A program made the translations under genes and the position numbers. Positions 7,418-12,893 of a DNA stretch of 12,893 bases are shown here, in pieces. This stretch comes from Methylococcaceae bacterium UBA659. GTDB taxonomy: Bacteria; Pseudomonadota; Gammaproteobacteria; Methylococcales; Methylomonadaceae. The first letter of the stretch is position 1. The number at the start of each line of letters is the position of its first letter. A model generated the notes under the pieces. The model saw only the letters and a program-made list of their open reading frames with translations, had not been told where the DNA came from and did no database searches. Location of the stretch: contig DBNZ01000195.1 in assembly GCA_002299495.1 (NCBI GenBank), positions 1 to 12,893 of the forward strand. The letters run 5' to 3'.

Positions 7418-8047
7418 GTGAGCCTAATAAAACCATTATTGGCATCGGCCTTAGAAATCGCCCTCAAACACTATCTGGCCTTGGATGAAAACGCGGGCGA
7501 ATTACTTAAGCCCTTGGCTGGGAAAGTGATCGCAGTAACCATCCAACCCTTCGCTGAAACCCTTTACTTGTGTCCTAGTGGCAGCAACATTCAAGTTTTG
7601 GACACTTTTCTTGGCCAAGTGGACACGCATTTGACCGGGTCCGTTTGGGCCTTAGGGCTCATGGGTATTAGCAACCAACCTATGAGGACTTTGTTTTCAG
7701 GACAAGTCGGCATCGAAGGCAACACCCACATCGGCCAACGGTTGCAAACCTTGTTCACCAAACTGGATATCAACCTTGAGCCGAAAATTGCCCGACTTAC
7801 TGGCGCAGGCTTTGCCAGCGGCTTGTTTGGTCTGATGCGTGGCCAGAAAATGTGGAGCCAGCAAACCTTGGAGACGTTTAGACTTAACATGGCTGAATTT
7901 TTACAAGAAGAAACCCGGGCATTACCGGCAGCCCCCGAGTTAGATATTTTTTACCGCCAGGTTGATAAGACACGTACCGATTATGACCGCTTACAACGCC
8001 GGGTCGAACGTTTAAGCGGGACAGACTTAACAGACACCCCCCCCTAA
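7418..8047 (+). CDS. ubiJ: Ubiquinone biosynthesis accessory factor UbiJ (SCP2 domain)
   Basis: This protein of 209 residues from the GTG at 7418 is close to the 201 of E. coli UbiJ. UbiJ is a lipid-binding accessory protein; its SCP2 domain holds the hydrophobic ubiquinone intermediates for the Ubi enzyme complex. The SCP2-like part covers about residues 10-115, including LTGSVWALGLMG and FSGQVGIEGNTHIGQRLQ. The Arg-rich segment near 176-200 (DIFYRQVDKTRTDYDRLQRRVERL) predicts a short C-terminal coiled coil as in E. coli. A TTG at 7406 would add four residues but has no Shine-Dalgarno; GTG 7418 has GGG 7 nt upstream. After the coiled coil there is an extra tail of nine residues encoded partly by a run of eight C (8037-8044) just before the stop. 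Sequence identity within this family is generally low, so the position between ubiE and ubiB is part of the evidence. Confidence 0.88.
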   Translation: MSLIKPLLASALEIALKHYLALDENAGELLKPLAGKVIAVTIQPFAETLYLCPSGSNIQVLDTFLGQVDTHLTGSVWALGLMGISNQPMRTLFSGQVGIEGNTHIGQRLQTLFTKLDINLEPKIARLTGAGFASGLFGLMRGQKMWSQQTLETFRLNMAEFLQEETRALPAAPELDIFYRQVDKTRTDYDRLQRRVERLSGTDLTDTPP

Positions 8048-8093
8048 CCTTGCAGCTAAAGATTGCCGGGCTGCCATCGAGCACACCTAACCC

Positions 8094-9644
8094 GTGATCA
8101 ACCCCAAAATTTTATTCCGCCTGATCCACATAAGCTGGGTATTGGTCATTCACGGACTGGACGAAATCGTCCTGCAAACCCATTTATTCCGACCAATCCG
8201 TTTTCTGCTGGTGTTTTCGCCCTATTACTGGCTAGACAAAAAATCCGAACCCCCGGGAGTTCGGATCAGGGAAGCCTTGGAGGAACTTGGCCCCATTTAT
8301 GTTAAATTTGGCCAAGCCTTATCGACCCGAAAAGATTTATTGCCGGAAAACATCGCCGATGAATTGGTGAAACTTCAGGACAAAGTCCCGCCTTTCAGTA
8401 GTGAAGTGGCCAAAGCGATCATTGAAAAGGAGCTTGGCATCCCCATAGACGAAGCCTTTGCCGACTTTGACCCCGTACCGTTAGCTTCGGCCTCCGTTGC
8501 CCAAGTCCATACCGCAACCCTGCATTCAGGCGCACAAGTGGTGGTCAAGGTCTTACGCCCGGACATCGAGGGTCGTATCCATTCAGATCTGGCGTTGATG
8601 TATGAACTTGCGCGGATGGCGGAAAAATTTTGGCCCGACGCCAAACGCTTAAGGCCAATGGACGTGGTAGCTGAATTTGAAAGAACCACTTTAGACGAGC
8701 TGGACCTTATCCGTGAAGCCGCCAACGCCGCCAAAATCCGCCGGAATTTTGAGAACTCAAAAATCATTTATATTCCTGAAGTCCATTGGCCATTGACCCG
8801 GCAAAAAATCATGGTGATGGAGCGGATTTATGGCATACCGGTTGGTGATATTGAGCAATTGAAAGCTGCGGGAGTTGATTTCAAGTTGCTGGCCGAACGC
8901 GGCGTCGAAATTTTCTTTACCCAAGTCTTCCGTGATAATTTCTTCCATGCCGATATGCACCCCGGCAATATCTTTGTCGAACCCCCTGCCGGGTATATCG
9001 CCATCGATTTTGGAATCGTCGGCAGTTTGTCTAAGTTTGACCAACATTATCTGGCTGAAAACCTTATCGCATTTTTTAACCGTGACTACCGTAAGGTCGC
9101 AGAAATGCATGTCGAATCCGGTTGGGTGCCCCGCACTACCCGGATAGAGGAATTGGAATCGGCAATCCGAAGCGTTTGCGAACCTATTTTTGAAAAACCT
9201 TTAAAAGACATTTCCTTTGGCCATCTATTGTTGCGGCTATTCCAGACCGCCCGGCGGTTTGACATGGGTGTACAGCCACAACTGGTGTTGTTGCAGAAAA
9301 CCCTGCTCAATATCGAGGGCTTAGGACGTGAGCTATACCCTGATTTAGACTTGTGGCGGACTGCCAAACCGTATCTTGAAGAGTGGTATAAAGAACGCAT
9401 GGGGCCGCAGGCCAAGTTCAATAAATTGCTAAAGCATTTTCCTGAACTCACCGAACAAATCCCTGAATTTCCCAACCTAATATACAAAGCATTGGATAAC
9501 GCCGCCCACTCCCATCATCGGGCGGAGCAGCATAACCAGGAGCTTACTTTGTTGCGCGAACGTATCGACAGCAATCACAAAAAAATGGCTTGGGCAGTTC
9601 TGCTTGGGGCACTGCTAATCAGCGCGGCTATTTTCTTCAAATAG
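8094..9644 (+). CDS. ubiB: UbiB, atypical kinase-like protein of ubiquinone biosynthesis
   Basis: This 516-residue membrane-associated member of the ABC1/ADCK/UbiB family is needed for ubiquinone synthesis; its ATPase activity is thought to help extract or deliver lipid intermediates. The diagnostic KxGQ motif is KFGQALSTRKDLLP at 71-84. The Ala-rich nucleotide loop replacing the kinase P-loop is ASASVAQVHTA (131-141). The VVKV Lys is 152, the catalytic-loop-like HADMHPGN is 285-292, and DFG is 305-307 (E. coli has DCG). GWVPRTTRIEE and the FEKPL..ISFGHLL region are also typical. One hydrophobic segment at about 497-515 anchors the C-terminus; E. coli UbiB (546 aa) has two. GTG 8094 gives the expected N-terminus but lacks a clear Shine-Dalgarno. 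ubiB is the last gene of the plus-strand block and faces the DUF411 gene 13 bp away. Confidence 0.95.
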   Translation: MINPKILFRLIHISWVLVIHGLDEIVLQTHLFRPIRFLLVFSPYYWLDKKSEPPGVRIREALEELGPIYVKFGQALSTRKDLLPENIADELVKLQDKVPPFSSEVAKAIIEKELGIPIDEAFADFDPVPLASASVAQVHTATLHSGAQVVVKVLRPDIEGRIHSDLALMYELARMAEKFWPDAKRLRPMDVVAEFERTTLDELDLIREAANAAKIRRNFENSKIIYIPEVHWPLTRQKIMVMERIYGIPVGDIEQLKAAGVDFKLLAERGVEIFFTQVFRDNFFHADMHPGNIFVEPPAGYIAIDFGIVGSLSKFDQHYLAENLIAFFNRDYRKVAEMHVESGWVPRTTRIEELESAIRSVCEPIFEKPLKDISFGHLLLRLFQTARRFDMGVQPQLVLLQKTLLNIEGLGRELYPDLDLWRTAKPYLEEWYKERMGPQAKFNKLLKHFPELTEQIPEFPNLIYKALDNAAHSHHRAEQHNQELTLLRERIDSNHKKMAWAVLLGALLISAAIFFK

Positions 9645-9657
9645 ACAAGTCGCCGTT

Positions 9658-10095
9658 CTAGCGGTAACGGGCGAATACCTTTTTGTTACCGTTTCGATCA
9701 AAACTTATCACGTCGTATGCGTCCTTTTTATCGCCCATCTCCATACCTGGCGTGCCAACCGGCATTCCAGGGACCGTCAATCCGGCCAGGTCGGGTTTTG
9801 ATTCAATCAGTTTTTTGATATCACGGGCGGGGACATGTCCTTCTATGACATAACCGCCGATTACCGCAGTATGACAAGAAGACAAGTCGGGGCTGACGCC
9901 GTATCGTGTTTTAATAGATTTAAGGTCATCAGTCACAATTTCTTTGACTGTCAAATGGTTTTGTTTGACGTGATCTATCCAGTGGCCACAACAACTGCAA
10001 GCAGGGCTTCTATAAACCACCATGTCTTCAGCAATAACATTCGCAGCCATTAGCAGTAAGCAGATTGCAAGCAAGGGATTGATTGGTAGGTTCAT
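9658..10095 (-). CDS. DUF411 (CopG-type) copper-binding exported protein
   Basis: From the ATG at 10095 this is a 145-residue protein. It has a signal peptide (MNLPINPLLAICLLLMAANV, cleavage near residue 22), so it is periplasmic. The mature part begins with MVVYRSPACSCCGHW, the CxCC motif (Cys33, Cys35, Cys36) of the DUF411 family. A further Cys74-His75 follows in SSCHTAVIGGYVIEGHVPA, and the family landmark LTVPGMPVGTPGMEMG is at 106-121. Characterised members (CopG of copper-resistance clusters) have a thioredoxin-like fold whose cysteines bind a copper cluster; copper binding here is inferred from the conserved Cys. A longer reading frame begins at 10167, but it would overlap hemE and put 24 residues before the signal peptide, so I rejected it. 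The gene starts 16 bp after hemE with no Shine-Dalgarno, and it is not accompanied by other copper-resistance genes. Confidence 0.88.
   Translation of the reverse strand: MNLPINPLLAICLLLMAANVIAEDMVVYRSPACSCCGHWIDHVKQNHLTVKEIVTDDLKSIKTRYGVSPDLSSCHTAVIGGYVIEGHVPARDIKKLIESKPDLAGLTVPGMPVGTPGMEMGDKKDAYDVISFDRNGNKKVFARYR
9662..9691. terminator. Possible bidirectional stem-loop at the convergent junction
   Basis: CGGTAAC (9662-9668) and GTTACCG (9685-9691) are perfect 7-bp inverted arms around a 16-nt loop, with TTT following on the plus strand. The hairpin lies in the final codons of the DUF411 gene and 18 bp past the ubiB stop, where a terminator for ubiB would be expected. A second small hairpin, CTATTT/AAATAG with a 5-nt loop (9628-9644), covers the last codons of ubiB. 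Neither has the long U tract of a classic intrinsic terminator, so the call is weak. Confidence 0.25.
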
Positions 10096-10111
10096 GATAG
10101 GAATAAATTGT

Positions 10112-11176
10112 TTATTGAGGGTAAGAGAGGGCGCAGCGGTGGATGGCATCGACCATAGCCTTGACATGTTCCGGGTTTATATCGGGGAGGATGCCGTGCC
10201 CTAAATTAAAGACGTGACCTGAGCCTTGGCCATATTTTCGCAAAACCTCTTCCACTTTTTCGGTTATTACCTCGGGTGGCGCATAAAGCACGGCCGGATC
10301 CATATTGCCTTGCAACGCCACCTTATGGCCTACTCTGGCGCGGGCCATGGCCAAATCGGTTTGCCAATCCAGTCCAAGGGCATCGAAACCGGCATCGGCC
10401 ATGCTCTCCAACCACAGCCCGCCGCCTTTGGTGAACCAAATACTGGGTATACGCCGACCATCCACTTCGCTGACCAATAAGCTTCTCAGTTGTCTAGCAT
10501 AATATAAAGAAAATTTTTGGTAGTCCTCGGTGGTCAAAAGCCCGCCCCAGGTATCGAACAACATGACCGCCTGCGCCCCCGCCGCGATTTGGGCATTCAA
10601 ATAAGCCGCCACTGCCCGCGCTAATTTATCCAGCAATGAGTGCATGAGCTTTGGTTGCCCATACATAAGTCCTTTTACTGTTTGGAAGCTTTTACTGCCG
10701 CCGCCCTCTACCATGTAAGCCGCTAGCGTCCAAGGACTGCCTGAAAAGCCGATCAATGGCACGCTCCCTTGCAAATTTTTTCTGATCAAGCGGACCGCGT
10801 CCATTACATACCGCAACTCCACTTCCGGGTCAGGTACTGGCAAACGATCGATATCGGCGGATGTTTTCACAGGACGCTGAAATTTTGGCCCTTCCCCTTC
10901 GGTAAAATAAAGGCCTAAACCCATAGCATCGGGTATGGTCAGGATATCTGAAAACAAAATTGCCGCGTCAAAGGCAAATCGGCGCAAAGGCTGCAAAGTC
11001 ACTTCGCAAGCCAAATCAGGGTTTTTGCAGAGGTTCATAAAACTACCTGCCTGTTCCCTCAATTGACGATATTCAGGCAAGTATCGTCCTGCTTGACGCA
11101 TCATCCAAACTGGCGTCCTGGAAATAGGTTGTTTTAATAGCGCTTTAAGAAAAATATCGTTTTGTAAGGGCGGCAT
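10112..11176 (-). CDS. hemE: Uroporphyrinogen decarboxylase
   Basis: This 354-residue cytosolic enzyme decarboxylates the four acetate side chains of uroporphyrinogen III to give coproporphyrinogen III, the branch step towards heme. Signature 1, PVWMMRQAGRYLPEY, is at residues 22-36 with the substrate-binding Arg27 and Arg31. The catalytic Asp is Asp77 in LFSDILTIP. Signature 2 is GFSGSPWTLAAYMVEGGG (143-160) with Tyr154. His327 in NLGHGILPD is the conserved C-terminal histidine. Length and motifs are normal for the family. The ATG at 11176 starts MPPLQND. Instead of a Shine-Dalgarno, the 24 bases just upstream are a C-rich CCTAAC repeat. It lies 45 bp after the ATPase gene and is followed by the DUF411 gene. 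Confidence 0.97.
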   Translation of the reverse strand: MPPLQNDIFLKALLKQPISRTPVWMMRQAGRYLPEYRQLREQAGSFMNLCKNPDLACEVTLQPLRRFAFDAAILFSDILTIPDAMGLGLYFTEGEGPKFQRPVKTSADIDRLPVPDPEVELRYVMDAVRLIRKNLQGSVPLIGFSGSPWTLAAYMVEGGGSKSFQTVKGLMYGQPKLMHSLLDKLARAVAAYLNAQIAAGAQAVMLFDTWGGLLTTEDYQKFSLYYARQLRSLLVSEVDGRRIPSIWFTKGGGLWLESMADAGFDALGLDWQTDLAMARARVGHKVALQGNMDPAVLYAPPEVITEKVEEVLRKYGQGSGHVFNLGHGILPDINPEHVKAMVDAIHRCALSYPQ

Positions 11177-11200
11177 GGGTTAGGTTAGGCTGGGTTAGGC
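11177..11200 (-). repeat. CCTAAC-type short tandem repeat directly upstream of hemE
   Basis: On the plus strand GGGTTAGG occurs at 11177-11184 and again at 11192-11199 (15-bp period), with a third TTAGG between them at 11185-11189. On the coding strand this reads as three CCTAA units ending next to the hemE ATG. It fills the place where a ribosome binding site would normally be. Confidence 0.55.
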
Positions 11201-11221
11201 TTTATGATTAGGAAAAATAGT

Positions 11222-11992
11222 TTACAGCCCATTTAATGGACTATTGCCACTTAGCCATTGCACAGCCAATGCAATAGCCACCAATACAATGGTTGTGGCA
11301 ATTAACGCCCAAGGCGCATAATCGATTTTTTTCGTATGCGCCAATTGGGTCAATATGCCCATTATGTTACCTGGAATACCTTGGCTTTCTAAATAAACAG
11401 ATTCGACCATATGATCAGAAATGTGTTTCGGCGGCAACCGAAACTGTGATTGGATGGCCAGTTTCCGCAAAAAATCACCACATTGTTTTTTTGTGAGCGT
11501 AGATAACTCAATGACATAGCAGTCATCAACCAGATCATCCGTCCGATTTTTTATGAACAATTCATCGGGGGTCATTGCTAAAACGGCTCTTAGGGTCGAA
11601 TTTGCATACACATGCTCTAACACCCGCGAAATCTCCCCGGGCGGGAGCAGACCAGCATTATCGATTATTAACAATGACTTCTCTTGGGGATTTAGTGGGG
11701 CCATGTGCTTTTGCAAAACATCACCGCTTTCCATTCCAGTAGGCGGGCGAGTCTCTGCAAGGATAGCTTCACAGGTTGTTCTGGTATCGACTGTAATAAA
11801 AAAACAATGCCAGGCGTTTTTTTTTCGATCTAATAAAATTTCAAACAGTTTTGTTTTACCTACACCTTTAGGGCCTAATACCAGTATCGGTTGATTAGAA
11901 TTGGCAATCAGATGAACCAGCAAATCTAATTTTTCTGAGCGTTCCTTGCTGACCAAGGGGTAGTCATCAGGCGATATCGTTTGTTGCATCAT
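11222..11992 (-). CDS. Membrane-anchored AAA-type ATPase at the damX position, lacking a SPOR domain
   Basis: From the ATG at 11992 this is a 256-residue protein. Residues 1-225 form an ExeA/DamX-like P-loop ATPase. Walker A is GPKGVGKT (40-47). Walker B is SLLIIDNAGLLP (106-117), where the residue after the Asp is Asn112 rather than Glu or Asp. A sensor-1-like LRAVLAMTP is at 134-142 and QGIPGNI at 204-210. A single hydrophobic helix at about 227-247 is followed by only nine residues, so the ATPase faces the cytoplasm. Genes in this place after aroB usually encode DamX-type division proteins with a periplasmic SPOR domain after the membrane helix; here that part is absent, and only 45 bp separate the stop from hemE. 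ATG 11992 lies 11 bp after the aroB stop; a frame extending to 12058 would overlap aroB. The exact function is not known. Confidence 0.75.
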   Translation of the reverse strand: MMQQTISPDDYPLVSKERSEKLDLLVHLIANSNQPILVLGPKGVGKTKLFEILLDRKKNAWHCFFITVDTRTTCEAILAETRPPTGMESGDVLQKHMAPLNPQEKSLLIIDNAGLLPPGEISRVLEHVYANSTLRAVLAMTPDELFIKNRTDDLVDDCYVIELSTLTKKQCGDFLRKLAIQSQFRLPPKHISDHMVESVYLESQGIPGNIMGILTQLAHTKKIDYAPWALIATTIVLVAIALAVQWLSGNSPLNGL

Positions 11993-12003
11993 GCTAGGGA
12001 TAT

Positions 12004-12893
12004 TTACTGCCTGCCGTATTGTTGTAATGTTGCTTTCAATAGCACATGCCCAACGCATACCGGTAATGATGCCTGGCCTATTTTTTCAAGCAAAATGACC
12101 CTAATATCACCATCGACATTTTTCTTATCCACTGACATTAACTCTAAAAACCGATCAGCATCCAATGTTTTAGGCGGTTTAACTGGCAGTCTTGCTGATG
12201 TTAATAGGGTCATTATCCTTTCCACATCGGCATCCGTCAGCCATCCGATCCGTTTCGATAAATCAGCGGCTTGACATATACCAATGGCCACGGCCTCACC
12301 ATGCAAGCACTCACCATAGCCCATGCCTGTTTCTATGGCATGACCGAAGGTATGGCCCAAATTCAATATTGACCTTATGCCTGACTCTTGTTCATCTTCA
12401 GAAACTATTTGGGCTTTATTTTGACAAGAACGCTCGATTGCATAAGCTAAAGCATCCTTATCTTTGGCCAGCAACGCCGCCATATTTTGTTCCAACCACA
12501 TAAAAAATTCATAATCTCTAATCAACCCATATTTTATTACCTCCGCTAATCCTGCGGATAATTGCCTATCATCCAATGTGTTTAAAACATCTGTATCGGC
12601 AATGACCGCCTGCGGTTGGTGGAAAGCGCCGATCATATTCTTACCTAAGGGATGGTTAACCCCTGTTTTACCTCCAACGGATGAATCTACTTGAGCGAGA
12701 AGCGTTGTTGGAATTTGTATGAAAGGAACGCCACGCTGGTAACAAGCGGCCGCAAAGCCAACCAAGTCTCCCATTACCCCGCCCCCTAATGCAATGAGCG
12801 TGGCATTTCGACTAAAACGACAACTGAGTAATTTGTCAAAAATCAGCATGGCCGATGCCAAGGTTTTGTATTGCTCACCGTCGGGTAACAGGA
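12004..12893 (-). CDS. aroB: 3-dehydroquinate synthase (5' end outside window)
   Basis: The reading frame is open to the window edge. It begins with LLPDGEQYKTL, a conserved AroB segment, so the visible part is 295 residues and roughly the first 65 are missing. A TTG at 12861 is not the real start. AroB is the NAD-dependent enzyme that converts DAHP to 3-dehydroquinate, the second step of the shikimate pathway. The NAD-binding LGGGVMGDLVGFAAA segment and the PTTLLAQVDSSVGGKTGVN block are present. The three zinc ligands can be placed: Glu in AEVIKYG (codon near 12542), His in NLGHTFGHAIE (near 12353) and His in CLHGEAV (near 12302). The gene leads the minus-strand block and ends 11 bp before the ATPase ATG. 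Confidence 0.97.
   Translation of the reverse strand, partial: LLPDGEQYKTLASAMLIFDKLLSCRFSRNATLIALGGGVMGDLVGFAAACYQRGVPFIQIPTTLLAQVDSSVGGKTGVNHPLGKNMIGAFHQPQAVIADTDVLNTLDDRQLSAGLAEVIKYGLIRDYEFFMWLEQNMAALLAKDKDALAYAIERSCQNKAQIVSEDEQESGIRSILNLGHTFGHAIETGMGYGECLHGEAVAIGICQAADLSKRIGWLTDADVERIMTLLTSARLPVKPPKTLDADRFLELMSVDKKNVDGDIRVILLEKIGQASLPVCVGHVLLKATLQQYGRQ

Noticed and set aside
8037..8097. Treating ubiJ as a frameshifted pseudogene
   Set aside because: The SCP2 part and coiled coil are complete before the C8 run, so the protein as read is already longer than E. coli UbiJ.
8757..9110. Open frame of 117 codons opposite ubiB
   Set aside because: Lies antisense to the UbiB catalytic region, with no recognisable domain or start signal.
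9628..9691. Strong intrinsic terminator between ubiB and the DUF411 gene
   Set aside because: Two inverted repeats are present, but one stem is AT-rich, the other has a 16-nt loop, and neither is followed by a long T run; kept only as a low-confidence feature.
10096..10167. N-terminal extension of the DUF411 protein from an ATG at 10167
   Set aside because: It overlaps the end of hemE and places 24 residues before an obvious signal peptide; the ATG at 10095 fits better.

Overview
The window reads as ordinary, gene-dense chromosome of a gammaproteobacterium. Every complete core protein (GlnD 890 aa, UbiE 251 aa, HslV, HslU, Map, HemE, UbiB) is close in length and motif content to its gammaproteobacterial relatives. 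The cluster orders map-glnD, hslV-hslU-DUF971-ubiE-ubiJ-ubiB and aroB-ATPase-(gltBD)-hemE also resemble gammaproteobacterial chromosomes; from memory, the latter two are close to the Pseudomonas arrangement. Moderate GC, several GTG starts and a copper-binding DUF411 protein would fit a methanotroph of the Methylococcales, but nothing here proves that. I see no mobile element, tRNA, rRNA, CRISPR array or phage gene.

Layout. (1) Positions 1-4167, minus strand: map, glnD and a DUF2490 exported protein whose last residues lie outside the window. map and glnD share a GTGA overlap. The block probably starts from a promoter near 4229-4258. (2) Positions 4168-4360: a divergent control region of 193 bp. 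(3) Positions 4361-9644, plus strand: hslV, hslU, a DUF971 gene, ubiE, ubiJ and ubiB, with gaps of 5-46 bp, so probably one transcript. It couples the HslVU protease to three ubiquinone-biosynthesis functions. (4) Positions 9658-12893, minus strand and convergent on ubiB: aroB (5' end outside the window), a membrane-anchored AAA-type ATPase at the damX position, hemE and a DUF411 copper-protein gene, again tightly spaced.

How the genes work together. GlnD sets nitrogen signalling through PII, and Map removes initiator methionine. HslVU degrades damaged or regulatory proteins. UbiE, UbiJ and UbiB act in ubiquinone synthesis. AroB feeds the shikimate pathway, which supplies chorismate, the source of the ubiquinone ring. 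HemE makes coproporphyrinogen for heme. The second and third blocks therefore both feed the respiratory chain.

No clearly new multi-gene system is visible. The points most worth a second look are: a damX-position ATPase that has lost its periplasmic SPOR part and carries Asn in place of the usual acidic residue after the Walker B Asp; a run of eight C at the end of ubiJ, where a one-base shift in either direction would extend UbiJ to the ubiB start; an A9 tract inside the ATPase gene; and a DUF411 copper protein placed directly behind hemE.
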